NCBI RefSeq assembly: GCF_014332695.1 | Contig: NZ_MBUA01000012.1 | Span: 367,858-431,857, forward strand | Length of the DNA stretch: 64,000 bases | Reading direction: 5' to 3' | Source: Flavihumibacter stibioxidans | Lineage (GTDB): Bacteria; Bacteroidota; Bacteroidia; Chitinophagales; Chitinophagaceae | Part shown: positions 8,344-17,360 of the stretch, one piece after another | Numbering within the stretch: the first letter of the stretch is position 1 | Layout: the number at the start of each line of letters is the position of its first letter | Notes under the pieces: generated by a model | The model's input: only the letters and a program-made list of their open reading frames with translations | Databases searched by the model: none | Told to the model about the DNA's origin: nothing | Made by a program: the position numbers and the translations under genes

Positions 8344-9810
8344 TTATCCGTTTACCCACGCTTTTGATTCCTGCTCTATATGTAACAGCTCGATTTTCAC
8401 CCCGAATTTGTTGCGGAGATGACGGGCCAGGGCATCAGCCGCATACACGGAACGATGCTGTCCGCCCGTGCAGCCGAAATTCACCTGCAGGCTCGCAAAG
8501 CCGCGTTTGATAAAATCCGCTACGGTGATATCCACCAGGTCAAACACGCTGTTCAGGAAATCGGGCATGGCCGTCCGCTGCTCCAGGAAATCCTTCACGG
8601 CTTTGTCGCGCCCGGTTTGCGTTTTGAACTCGGGTAACCGGCCCGGATTGAGGATGCCCCGGCAATCAAATACAAATCCACCCCCGTTTTCCGAAGGATC
8701 ATGGGGTATGCCCTTGCGGTAGGAAAAACTGTGGATATGCACCACCAGCGGCGTGCTGTCATCAGCCCGCAGCGGCTCGAAACGATTGATCACTTCATCG
8801 CTCGTACAAAACTGCAGGCAACGATCAAATTCCGGCACGGCGATGCCCATCTTACGGTTACCCGTAAACGCTTTCAGGTTTCTCAGCGCCAGCGGTATGC
8901 TGGTGAGAAACTGCGCCTTGCGCTGGAAGAACCCGCGGAACCCATAGGCCCCCAGCACCTGCAGCAGTCGGATCAGCACGTAACCGTTGTACTGTGCCGT
9001 GAACAGCGCTGCATCCAGCGGTTGCGACAGGTGTCTGCCGGCTTCACCGATATAATAATCGAGCAGGCTGTTTTTCCATTCCTCGGGCAGGTCGGCCCTC
9101 GCCTGCCACAGCAGGGAGGCCACATCGTATTGCAACGCGCCCAGCATGCCCCCCTGGTAATCGATGAAATGAACCTGATCATCCTTCACCATGATATTGC
9201 GGCTCTGGAAATCGCGGAACATGAAATGCTTGTTCTCCGTATGGGTCAGGTAGGTGCTGAGCGCTTCGAAGTCATCTAGCAGCGCCTGCTTGTCATAGGG
9301 AAACTTGAGGGTGTCGAGAAAATAATACTTAAAATAGAGCAGGTCGCTCAGGATGGCCTGCTTGCCGAATTCATGCGCCGTGAGGCAATAGCCGTAATCA
9401 ATGTTTTCTCCCCCTTTTATCTGCAGGTGCGCCAGCTTTGCCAGGCTCTGCTGAAACAGCGAATATACATAGTCGTTATAGCCGTGCTGCTCCAGCAGGT
9501 TCAGCAGGGAGGTGTCGCCGAAATCCTCCTGGAAATAGATATCTCCGGCGGTATTCACTTTTAATACGTTGGCTACGGGGCATCCGGCCGAGCGGAGCGA
9601 TTCCGTGAACGCCATAAAGGTTTGGTTTTCTTTCAGGTGCGGATTGTAAGTGGCAATGGCGGTGGCAGTGGCACCCGTTGCGGATGCTTCGCCCGTTACC
9701 CTGAAATACATCCGGTCACTTCCGCTCTGCGGCAGTTTTGTTACTTCCGCCGCCTTTTTGCCCCTGGTGTCGAACCACAGGTCTGTTATCTGTTGAATAA
9801 TCTGTTCCAT
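8344..9810 (-). CDS. AmgK-like sugar kinase fused to a RapZ C-terminal domain
   Basis: 488 residues in two parts. Residues 1-330 are an aminoglycoside-phosphotransferase fold of the AmgK type, with catalytic loop FMFRDFQSRNIM (Asp200) and metal-binding IDYQGG (Asp217). Residues 353-485 match the C-terminal domain of RapZ: LVVHIHSFSYRKGIP, FDCRGILNPG and the signature FGCTGGQHRS (445-454). In RapZ this domain binds GlcN6P and contacts small RNAs; the kinase-less P-loop half of RapZ is absent. The fusion, next to MurU, suggests MurNAc or amino-sugar phosphorylation coupled to sensing of a sugar phosphate; that coupling is inference. Confidence 0.85.
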   Translation of the reverse strand: MEQIIQQITDLWFDTRGKKAAEVTKLPQSGSDRMYFRVTGEASATGATATAIATYNPHLKENQTFMAFTESLRSAGCPVANVLKVNTAGDIYFQEDFGDTSLLNLLEQHGYNDYVYSLFQQSLAKLAHLQIKGGENIDYGYCLTAHEFGKQAILSDLLYFKYYFLDTLKFPYDKQALLDDFEALSTYLTHTENKHFMFRDFQSRNIMVKDDQVHFIDYQGGMLGALQYDVASLLWQARADLPEEWKNSLLDYYIGEAGRHLSQPLDAALFTAQYNGYVLIRLLQVLGAYGFRGFFQRKAQFLTSIPLALRNLKAFTGNRKMGIAVPEFDRCLQFCTSDEVINRFEPLRADDSTPLVVHIHSFSYRKGIPHDPSENGGGFVFDCRGILNPGRLPEFKTQTGRDKAVKDFLEQRTAMPDFLNSVFDLVDITVADFIKRGFASLQVNFGCTGGQHRSVYAADALARHLRNKFGVKIELLHIEQESKAWVNG

Positions 9811-9823
9811 AATTGATTAGCGC

Positions 9824-9831
9824 CAAATATA
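9824..9831 (-). promoter_or_regulatory. Candidate -7 box for the amgK-rapZ/murU operon
   Basis: Minus-strand TATATTTG fits the Bacteroidota -7 consensus TAnnTTTG and sits 13 bases before the start codon at 9810. No good -33 TTG is visible, so the assignment is tentative; the 5' leader would be very short. Confidence 0.4.
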
Positions 9832-9922
9832 AGGATTGTTGCCCCACCTGCTCACCCTTCGCCCCTACAGCCCGACTTAATATGCCAAATTCTCCGTAAT
9901 TTTCTGTAAACACACCCAACAC

Positions 9923-12718
9923 ATGAAACCAAGACTAATGCTGCTGGCATTCAGCATCCTGGCATCCCTGTGCCTGTTTGCGCAGACCACCATTACAGGG
10001 AAGATCACCGACAGTAAAACCGGTGCACCTTTGTCCGGCGTATCGGTAAAAGTGAAATCCACCCGAACCGGCACTTCCACCGATGAGTCCGGCAATTTTT
10101 CCATCACTGCCGCTCCCACCGACGTGCTGGAATTCACCATGATCGGTTATTCCCCGTTTTCGGTAACGGTGGGCAATCAATCCAGCCTGAGCATATCACT
10201 GGAACCCACCATCACCGACCTGAGCGGGGTGGTATTGGTGGGTACGCGGCGGGCCGGAAGGGTGAAGATCGAAACGCCGGTGCCGGTGGATATTGTCAAT
10301 GTGGGACAGGTTTCCCTGCCCACCGCGCGGATGGACCTGACTTCCATCATCAACTATGCAGCGCCTTCTTTTAACTACAACAAACAAAGTGGTTCCGATG
10401 GCGCCGACCATATTGACCTGGCCACGCTGCGCGGACTTGGTCCCGACCAGACCCTGGTCCTGGTGAATGGCAAGCGTCGCCACCAGACCTCTTTTGTGGC
10501 CGTGTTCGGTGCCCGTGGACGCGGTAATTCCGGCACCGACCTGAGTGCCATCCCCATCGGCGCCATTGAAAGGGTGGAGATCCTGCGGGATGGCGCCTCG
10601 GCCCAGTACGGCTCCGATGCCATTGCGGGGGTCATCAACCTGGTGCTGAAAAAAACCACCGGCGAGCTGAACGGCAATATGGGCTGGTCGGCTTATTATG
10701 ACGGCAAATACAATCCGGCTCAAAAACCCGAACTCGGACAATACGTGTCGCAGGGCAAGATCGACGGCAACGCTTTCAACGCCAACCTCAACTACGGGCT
10801 GGCCCTGAAGAACAATGGCTTCCTCAATTTCACCGGCAATTTCATCGCCAGTGGCAAGACCTTCCGGCAGACCCTGGAAACAGAGGAGGGCAAGGAAGAC
10901 TGGCTGCCAACAAATATCTACCGTCGCGCCCATGGAGATGGATCCCTGGTGAACGGGGGAATCTTCTTCAACATGGAAGCCCCCACTGCCAGCGGCAGAT
11001 CGGCCTTTTATGCTTTTGGCGGGTACAACCATAAATCCTCCGATGCCTATGCTTTCACCCGCAACTGGTCCGCCCGTCCGGACAGGTTTCCCACCAACAG
11101 CGATGGCAGCATGATCATGGTGCCTGGTATCATCCGGGAGACCTCCGACGGGGAGTTTTATTTCAACCCACGCATCCAGACAAAGATCAACGACTATTCG
11201 CTGACGGCCGGTATGAAGGGAAAGGCAGGCTCCTGGGACTGGGACCTCAGCAATAGTTTCGGGATGAATGACTTTCATTTTTACGGCGACAAAACATTTA
11301 ATGCCTCCCTTGGGGCAACCAAAACCCATTTTGATGACGGCGGATTCAATTTCCTGCAGAACACCGTGAACCTTGGTTTTACCAGGGCTTTTGATGAGGT
11401 GGCAGCCGGATTTAACCTGTCGCTGGGCGGCGAATACCGTACGGAACGCTACAAGATCGATGCCGGCGAGCCCGGGTCTTATTTCAATTATGACCCGACG
11501 GGTGAAAAAGCCGGCGGTGCCCAGGGCTTTCCGGGATACCAGCCATCGGATGAGGTGAATGCGAACCGGAATGTGGTGGGACTGTATGCCGATGCCGAAC
11601 TCGATATCACCAGGCAATTCCTGGTAGGCGCGGCTTTGCGATTCGAGAACTATAACGATTTTGGTTCCACCTTCAACTGGAAGTTGGCCACTCGTTACAA
11701 AGTCAGCGACCGCTTTAACCTGCGGGGATCGGTGTCCACGGGATTCAGGGCGCCGTCATTGCAGCAGATGAATTTCTCCTCCACTTTCACCACCGTTCAG
11801 GGAGCAGATATCAAGGAAGTGAAGATCGCGCCGAACTATTCGCCGATAACGCGTGCCGCGGGCATTCCGGAGCTGAAGCAGGAGAAATCACTGAATGCTT
11901 CCCTGGGTTTTACCGCCAGGCTGAGCAATTCTTTGAGCCTGACCGTCGATGGATATTACGTGAAAGTGAAGGACCGGGTGGTGCTGAGCGGACAGTTCAG
12001 TGCCGATGACCCCGATATTGATCCGGTGCTTACTGCAGAAATGGAACGCCTCGATGTGGCCCTGGCTCAGTTCTTTGCCAATGCGGTGAATACCTCCAAC
12101 AAGGGAATTGATGTCGTGCTCGAATACAATAAGTCCTATGGCAAAAATAATTTCAGGGCATTGCTGACGGGCAATGTGCAGCAGATGGATATTGACGAGA
12201 TTAATGTGCCTGAAAAGCTGGATGCGACGGCCGACCTGCGGGCGACCTTCCTCACGGAGCGCGAGCAGAAATTTATCCTTGCCTCCGCTCCCGGTTCCAA
12301 GTTCGGGTTGACCCTGGAGCACAACTGGAAGAAGTTTGGAGTGGGTGCGCGCCTGACTTATTTTGGCAAGATTACTTTACTTGGCTACGGCGATGGAACG
12401 GCGGAGGATTTTACGCCCGAATTCAACCGCGGCGATCTCTATGCCTATGTGCCGGATGACAATACAGGTGCCCCGGTGAAGGACCAGTATGTGTACAATG
12501 GCAAGCTGGTAACGGATTTGTTCATGTCTTACCAGTTCAGCAAGCGCTTTGGCCTTTACTGGGGAGTGGACAACCTACTGAATGTTCACCCCGATATGAG
12601 TTTTGCTCCCGGCGCCAAATGGTGGGCCTTCAACAACGAAACCGGCGGTCCCTGGGATGCTGTGCAGATGGGCGCCAACGGCCTTCGCCTCTTCGCGCGG
12701 GTAGGGTTTAAGTTGTAG
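9923..12718 (+). CDS. TonB-dependent outer-membrane receptor with CarboxypepD_reg-like domain
   Basis: 931 residues. A signal peptide ends near residue 22 (LFAQ). A CarboxypepD_reg-like beta-sandwich follows (TITGKITDSKTGAPLSGVSV to about residue 95), then a plug domain containing LRGLGPDQTLVLVNGKRR and IERVEILRDGASAQYGSDA, then a 22-strand-type barrel ending in an aromatic-poor LFARVGFKL. Family role: energised uptake of large or scarce nutrients. No SusD partner is adjacent, so it is probably not a glycan Sus pair; the substrate is unknown. The stop runs straight into a G-rich tract. Confidence 0.93.
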   Translation: MKPRLMLLAFSILASLCLFAQTTITGKITDSKTGAPLSGVSVKVKSTRTGTSTDESGNFSITAAPTDVLEFTMIGYSPFSVTVGNQSSLSISLEPTITDLSGVVLVGTRRAGRVKIETPVPVDIVNVGQVSLPTARMDLTSIINYAAPSFNYNKQSGSDGADHIDLATLRGLGPDQTLVLVNGKRRHQTSFVAVFGARGRGNSGTDLSAIPIGAIERVEILRDGASAQYGSDAIAGVINLVLKKTTGELNGNMGWSAYYDGKYNPAQKPELGQYVSQGKIDGNAFNANLNYGLALKNNGFLNFTGNFIASGKTFRQTLETEEGKEDWLPTNIYRRAHGDGSLVNGGIFFNMEAPTASGRSAFYAFGGYNHKSSDAYAFTRNWSARPDRFPTNSDGSMIMVPGIIRETSDGEFYFNPRIQTKINDYSLTAGMKGKAGSWDWDLSNSFGMNDFHFYGDKTFNASLGATKTHFDDGGFNFLQNTVNLGFTRAFDEVAAGFNLSLGGEYRTERYKIDAGEPGSYFNYDPTGEKAGGAQGFPGYQPSDEVNANRNVVGLYADAELDITRQFLVGAALRFENYNDFGSTFNWKLATRYKVSDRFNLRGSVSTGFRAPSLQQMNFSSTFTTVQGADIKEVKIAPNYSPITRAAGIPELKQEKSLNASLGFTARLSNSLSLTVDGYYVKVKDRVVLSGQFSADDPDIDPVLTAEMERLDVALAQFFANAVNTSNKGIDVVLEYNKSYGKNNFRALLTGNVQQMDIDEINVPEKLDATADLRATFLTEREQKFILASAPGSKFGLTLEHNWKKFGVGARLTYFGKITLLGYGDGTAEDFTPEFNRGDLYAYVPDDNTGAPVKDQYVYNGKLVTDLFMSYQFSKRFGLYWGVDNLLNVHPDMSFAPGAKWWAFNNETGGPWDAVQMGANGLRLFARVGFKL

Positions 12719-12764
12719 GGGGGAGGGGGAGGGGGAAAGGCGGGAGGGGAGGCGGGAGGGGAGG
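12718..12764 (+). other. G-rich tract after a receptor gene (possible G-quadruplex)
   Basis: Starting at the last base of the stop codon, the plus strand has runs of 7, 5 and 5 G, then further ggg/gggg runs separated by a, c or aaa, to the edge of repeat copy C. At least four runs of three or more G are closely spaced, the textbook condition for an intramolecular quadruplex. No protein-coding use is apparent. Confidence 0.6.
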
Positions 12765-12815
12765 CGTCTGACGTTTAGCATTACTGAATACCGTGGACCC
12801 CAAACGTCAGACGCC
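12763..12815. repeat. GTCTGAC palindrome, copy C (53-bp complete unit)
   Basis: Arms ggcgtctgacgttt (12763-12776) and aaacgtcagacgcc (12802-12815) enclose a 25-base loop reading agcattactgaatacc then gtggacccc. The same loop recurs in copy D and, inverted, in cluster B, so this 53-bp block looks like the basic mobile unit. It sits between convergent genes. Confidence 0.92.
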
Positions 12816-12831
12816 TTTCCTACCCTTCCCC

Positions 12832-14256
12832 CTACCTCCGTTTGCTTAGCCAGTAAACCGGCAGGCCTGCGCAGGTAATAAGCACCCCGAGCAGGGAATT
12901 GATGATGGGTATCTTTCCCTCATTGTAGTTGGAGATGTCCTGGTAAAGGGTGGTGGCCAGGAAAAACGCGGTAAAAGCCACAAATATTCCGGGTACAAAG
13001 GGGTATCCCGGTACCCTGAATACTCTTGGCATGTCGGCGTACTTATGGCGCAGGATAAACAATCCCAATGCGGTCATCCCGTAAAAAAACCAGCTCACGA
13101 AAACCAGCATATCTGTGAGCATGTCAAAGGAACCGGTGATCACCATCAGGGAGGCCCAGACGGCATTGAGCACCAGCGCATTGCCTGGTGTCCGGTAACG
13201 CCGGTTGGTTTTCCCCGCCCAGGCAAACAAACTGTTTTCCTGCCCCATGGCGTAGGTGACCCTTGAGGTGGAAAACACATTGGCATTGGCCGCGCCGACG
13301 GTGGACAACATCACCATCAGGGCAATCAGTCCGCCGCCCACAGCTCCCCAAATGGCGGTCGCCGCATCGGCAGCCACAAAGGTGGATGCAGCCATCTCCT
13401 TTACCGGCAGTGCATAGAGATATGACAGGTTGATCAGCGAATAGATAATGATACAGGCCGTTACGCCAATGAAAAGGCCGCGCGGGATGTTCTTCTGGGG
13501 CTCTTGCACTTCCCCGGCTACAAACATGATATTGTTCCAGCCATCGTATGCCCAGAATGCTCCCGCCAACGCAGCCACATAGGCCCCGGTAAAACTCAGT
13601 GATTCATTTCGTGTAATGCTCTCCGAGAGATGTGAGAAAGAACCATTACCACTGCCGAAGATTCCTGCAATTAAAAGGAAAATGGCAATCGCTTTCATGG
13701 CCGTGAGTATACGCTGCAGGCTTCCGGTGACGGCAACACTTCGTATATTGATGAGGGTGAAAAAAGCAATCAGTGCAATGGTGAGCATTTTCACTCCGAA
13801 ATTTGCTAACGGAAATACATAGCCGATATATGGGATGTACAACCTTACAGACCGCTCGGTGGCATCGCTGAATCGCGGCATGTGCAGAAAATAGTTGGCA
13901 TATTCCGAAAACACATAAGCGATGGATGCATTGCCTGCCGTATTGAATACGGCAAAGGCAGCCCAGCCGTATAAAAAGGCAAATCCATTGCCGTACATTT
14001 TCTGGAAAAACACATACTGTCCGCCGGTTTCAGGAAACATCGCAGCCACTTCAGAATTTGACAAAGACCCGAACATGGTAAGCAATCCGGCTACTACCCA
14101 CACCGAGATCAGCAGCCAGGGGGATCCCAACTGTTGCAGCATGAGGGAGGGTTTCATAAAGATTCCGCTTCCGATAATGCCGCCGACCACCATGGCTATA
14201 ACCGTGCGGCTGTTGAGGGTGCGCTGTAAAGTATTGGCTGGGGCTTCTTTCGGCAT
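12832..14256 (-). CDS. APC-superfamily amino-acid permease
   Basis: 474 residues from ATG 14256, which follows the upstream TAA by one base (an ATG at 14277 overlaps that gene). Twelve or so hydrophobic segments begin with RTVIAMVVGGIIGSGIFMKP, the GxxIGxGIF unwound-helix signature of APC transporters. The later GAFWAYDGWNNIMFVAGEVQ and PRGLFIGV fit the LAT-like (basic/neutral amino acid) subgroup. Coupling to the Rieske oxygenase just upstream suggests it imports that enzyme's substrate or a product, but this is inference. Confidence 0.88.
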   Translation of the reverse strand: MPKEAPANTLQRTLNSRTVIAMVVGGIIGSGIFMKPSLMLQQLGSPWLLISVWVVAGLLTMFGSLSNSEVAAMFPETGGQYVFFQKMYGNGFAFLYGWAAFAVFNTAGNASIAYVFSEYANYFLHMPRFSDATERSVRLYIPYIGYVFPLANFGVKMLTIALIAFFTLINIRSVAVTGSLQRILTAMKAIAIFLLIAGIFGSGNGSFSHLSESITRNESLSFTGAYVAALAGAFWAYDGWNNIMFVAGEVQEPQKNIPRGLFIGVTACIIIYSLINLSYLYALPVKEMAASTFVAADAATAIWGAVGGGLIALMVMLSTVGAANANVFSTSRVTYAMGQENSLFAWAGKTNRRYRTPGNALVLNAVWASLMVITGSFDMLTDMLVFVSWFFYGMTALGLFILRHKYADMPRVFRVPGYPFVPGIFVAFTAFFLATTLYQDISNYNEGKIPIINSLLGVLITCAGLPVYWLSKRR

Positions 14257-14257
14257 A

Positions 14258-15418
14258 TTAAATTTTCTCTTCTGCATTTAGGAAGCGGGCCAGCAATGAA
14301 TGAAAATGGTGCGTACCTTTTTCGTGTTTTACAGAATAGCGGCCATGCTGGTAAAACCGTGAGCGGATTCCTTTCTGGACATTTTCCACCACTTCCTCAT
14401 CTTCCAGTTCCACGGTATCGAGACCGCTGCCTGCGCCCATATTCAGCTTCGATTCGTCGTATACAAAACTCAGGAAGGATACCTTACAGGTACCCGCTGA
14501 TGTTGGCTGTACCAGGTTAAGGGACAATCCCCACGGATAAAAATTGAACATCATATTCGGGAAGACCCAGAAATAATAGGCCGATACCTTCCTGCCAGAA
14601 TCCGGCGAATCAGCGGGTAGGTCAAAACAGCTGTCGCCGGATTTCCCGATTCCCAGCTGAAGATTACAATACTGGTAGATCTCGGTGGTATATTCTCCGA
14701 AATCAAGCACGGCATTGAGTCCGGCATGCACAAATGGAATATGAAACCCTTCCAGGTAATTTTCGCAATAGAGCGCCCAGTTGGCTTTCACCTCATAGTC
14801 TTTAGAAAGATCAGACCTGAATTCCAGTTTATCCAGCGGCAGCCATCCCACCCGGCCGATCATTTCCCTGAACATAGTCTCCGCGGAAATGGGACCGGCT
14901 ATGGCCGTTGGCGAGGGATCATTTGTACCGGCCTGGTGCATTGGCAACAAACTGGCTTGCTGCAAGGACGTGAACAACAATTTACCCCATTGGAAAATTG
15001 GCAACCGACTCAGGTTATCTCCTTCTGTCGGAAAATTTTCCACCTCCCTGAATTCGGGCATGGAACGGAAACTGCCATCGAGGTCAAATAACCTCCCATG
15101 GTATTTACACTTCAGTTGGCTGGATCGACAGGGTTCATACACCATTAGGTTACCGCGATGGGTGCACACATTCGAGAGACAATGGACCTCACCGGCTTTG
15201 TCGCGGGTTAACAACAGCGGTTCATCCAGGTAACCTGCCAGCAGTGTGAATGGATAACAGTCACCGGCCTCCTTTACCATGTCTGTGGTGCCGATAAACT
15301 GCCAGGTGGGGGCGAAAATTTTTTCCCTGGCAATCTCAAAATAACGCGGATCGGTATAAACGGTTTTATCAATGGTTTTGGCCCGGGCGATATTTGGATC
15401 AATAATAAATTTTGGCAT
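14258..15418 (-). CDS. Rieske non-haem iron oxygenase, alpha subunit type
   Basis: 386 residues from ATG 15418 (an upstream ATG at 15454 adds 12 residues outside the family pattern). The [2Fe-2S] site is complete: CTHRG (Cys85, His87) and CKYHG (Cys104, His107). The catalytic domain has NWALYCENYLEGFHIPFVH with the expected facial His residues and bridging acid nearby. Length and spacing resemble single-component demethylases/monooxygenases for choline, carnitine or betaine-type amines as well as aromatic dioxygenases. No reductase gene is adjacent, so electrons must come from elsewhere. Cotranscribed with the permease. Confidence 0.85.
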   Translation of the reverse strand: MPKFIIDPNIARAKTIDKTVYTDPRYFEIAREKIFAPTWQFIGTTDMVKEAGDCYPFTLLAGYLDEPLLLTRDKAGEVHCLSNVCTHRGNLMVYEPCRSSQLKCKYHGRLFDLDGSFRSMPEFREVENFPTEGDNLSRLPIFQWGKLLFTSLQQASLLPMHQAGTNDPSPTAIAGPISAETMFREMIGRVGWLPLDKLEFRSDLSKDYEVKANWALYCENYLEGFHIPFVHAGLNAVLDFGEYTTEIYQYCNLQLGIGKSGDSCFDLPADSPDSGRKVSAYYFWVFPNMMFNFYPWGLSLNLVQPTSAGTCKVSFLSFVYDESKLNMGAGSGLDTVELEDEEVVENVQKGIRSRFYQHGRYSVKHEKGTHHFHSLLARFLNAEEKI

Positions 15419-15518
15419 GCAGCAGCTGGATTTGGTTGAATGGCCCCTGGCCAATTAAAACCAAAATTTACTATTTGGAATCGGCATTCCCAAAAGGGAT
15501 TACTGTGGTAGGGCCGGC

Positions 15519-16568
15519 CTAAAACATTCTTATTTGCTGTCCCGGATGGTGAAAGGATCCGGTATCCAGCTCCCAACTGTCCTGGTTCAGCCCGTATAAT
15601 TTGCTGAATTTTTTGAACTGTTGCCGGATGAGTTCCGCCACAGGACCCTCTCCCCGCATCCTCGTACCAAAGCGGCTGTCGTTTACTTTACCGCCATGTC
15701 CATCTTCAATTCCATGCCAGACCTTATCGGCACGGTCCGGAAATGTTTTATACAGCCAGTCGTGAAATATGAGTTTAACCGCTCCGTTGAGTCTCACAAA
15801 GGTATAGGCTGAAAAACTTGCTCCTGCGTTGGCTGCCGCCTCCAGGATATTCGGTATCTCATGGTCGTTTAACCCCGGGATCATTGGCCCCAGCATCACA
15901 CCTGTCCTTACACCTGCATCACTCAGTTCCCTTATAACCCTCAACCTTTGATTGGCCGTGGTGGTCCTGGGTTCCATCACCCTGCGCAGGGATTCATCCA
16001 GGCTGTTGATGGTCACCAATACCGAGGCAAGGTGTTTTTGTCCCATCCCTGAAAGCAGGTCACTGTCCCGAAGCACTCCTGCATTTTTGGTGATGATACT
16101 TACCGGCTGGTGGAATTCATGACATACTTCCAGCAACCGACGGGTAATCCGGTATTGCCTTTCAGCAGGCTGGTAGCAATCGGTATTACCGCTGATGGAT
16201 ATAGGCAGGCATTCCCACTTTGGCCGCAACAGGAATTTCCGCAACAGTTCCGGGGCATTTTTCTTGATAATAATGTTCCGTTCAAAATCCAGTCCCGCAC
16301 TATAACCCCAATACTCATGCGAATTACGGGCATAACAATACACACAGCCATGTTCGCAACCCTGGTAGGGATTCATGCTGTAAAACATGCCCACATCCGG
16401 ACTATCAACTTTATTGACCAGGCTTTTACCCTCCTGTTCAATATAGCGGGTTGCCGGATCGGCTTCACCCCAGTCGTCAATTGATTCAACCTGTTCGCGG
16501 GATGCAGCAAGCTGGCTGAACCTGTTGGCGGTATTTATCTGGGCACCACGGCCCCGAAATTTTGACAA
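15519..16568 (-). CDS. PA0069-type radical SAM protein (spore photoproduct lyase-like)
   Basis: 349 residues. It starts MSKFRGRGAQINTANRF, typical of the PA0069 family, with the cluster motif GCEHGCVYCYAR (Cys-x3-Cys-x2-Cys) and LPISISGNTDCYQPAE downstream. Members resemble DNA-repair radical SAM enzymes (SplB-like), but their reaction is not established. Here it lies close to the umuDC-type genes, which makes a DNA-damage role attractive without proving it. Its upstream region contains an 8-bp microsatellite (16598-16650). Confidence 0.85.
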   Translation of the reverse strand: MSKFRGRGAQINTANRFSQLAASREQVESIDDWGEADPATRYIEQEGKSLVNKVDSPDVGMFYSMNPYQGCEHGCVYCYARNSHEYWGYSAGLDFERNIIIKKNAPELLRKFLLRPKWECLPISISGNTDCYQPAERQYRITRRLLEVCHEFHQPVSIITKNAGVLRDSDLLSGMGQKHLASVLVTINSLDESLRRVMEPRTTTANQRLRVIRELSDAGVRTGVMLGPMIPGLNDHEIPNILEAAANAGASFSAYTFVRLNGAVKLIFHDWLYKTFPDRADKVWHGIEDGHGGKVNDSRFGTRMRGEGPVAELIRQQFKKFSKLYGLNQDSWELDTGSFHHPGQQIRMF

Positions 16569-16597
16569 GATTATTCAGTTTGTTATTTGTAGTTGAC

Positions 16598-16650
16598 TTC
16601 ACCTCTTCACTTCTTCACCTCTTCACCTCTTCACCTCTTCACCTCTTCAC
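16598..16650. repeat. 8-bp microsatellite between radical SAM and 2H-like genes
   Basis: Six copies of ttcacctc (one as ttcacttc) plus a partial copy run from 16598 to 16650. On the minus strand the unit is gaggtgaa, which looks like a repeated ribosome-binding site and lies 30-80 bases upstream of the radical SAM start. The stop codon of the next upstream gene (16647-16649) is inside the last partial unit. Confidence 0.85.
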
Positions 16651-17315
16651 GCTCCAAACAATGTTCCCTGGCGCACGCCTACAGGCAGGTCACGTAGTTC
16701 AAAGCGCTGCACAATCTGCCAGTGGAGTTCCCCTGTCCGCCTTTTGAGAAGCAGACAGGCATCCACCAGGCATTGTCCGGTGAAATGGCGGGAGGAATAT
16801 TGTTGCCAGGCTTTTTCAAATTGCCCCGGCCCCAGCCTCGAAGCAAGAACAACCTGGTGATCTGCCGGAAACCAGGCAGCATGCTCCTTGTCGGCACGCA
16901 GGAGGTGTTGTATCGACTTCAGGTCTCTAGTGCATGTACTCAAGGCCTGGTTCCCCGACTGGTCACTCCTGCTGGCCACCGGAATCACAATCGAATGTGT
17001 GGGCTGGCTCCTGTAATCCTTCAGGGTCAGACAAAAGGGTCGCCAGCCCATGATCATCTGGTTCATCGACCTTACCACCTTTTCCTCCAGCAACTGCCGC
17101 TGTCTGAATTTTACGAGTGGAAGGAAGATCGCATTCGATTTGGGAACCGGCCACCCGTTGTTTTCATAGAGTTGTATTTTGGCCTTACGCAATTTTTCCC
17201 TTAAGGATTCCGGTATCGCCAGCACCAACTGGTATTCATATACCTGGTAACCGGGTAAACTGATCAAACCCATATTCAGATCCTGCCTCATCGGCTGCTG
17301 CATCCTTGCTTGCAT
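16647..17315 (-). CDS. Degenerate 2H-phosphoesterase (2'-5' RNA ligase-like) protein
   Basis: 222 residues, soluble. YEYQLVLAIPESLREKLRKA at the N-terminus and DHQVVLASRLGPGQFEKAW near residue 155 resemble the two halves of LigT-like proteins. In catalytic members each half carries an HxT/Sx motif. Here the first is replaced (NAIFLPL) and the second reads HQVV, so catalysis in the usual way is doubtful. It may be a ligand-binding relic or a protein partner. It lies downstream of another protein of similar plan and divergent from umuDC. Confidence 0.5.
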   Translation of the reverse strand: MQARMQQPMRQDLNMGLISLPGYQVYEYQLVLAIPESLREKLRKAKIQLYENNGWPVPKSNAIFLPLVKFRQRQLLEEKVVRSMNQMIMGWRPFCLTLKDYRSQPTHSIVIPVASRSDQSGNQALSTCTRDLKSIQHLLRADKEHAAWFPADHQVVLASRLGPGQFEKAWQQYSSRHFTGQCLVDACLLLKRRTGELHWQIVQRFELRDLPVGVRQGTLFGA

Positions 17316-17360
17316 AGCATCTGTTTTTATGTTAATAGAATTTTGATTTCAGATCTTCCT

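Noticed and set aside
10196-11617. 473-codon open frame on minus opposite the TonB receptor gene
   Set aside because: It lies wholly inside a well-supported receptor gene, has no recognisable domain, and is the kind of long antisense frame that GC-rich codon use produces.
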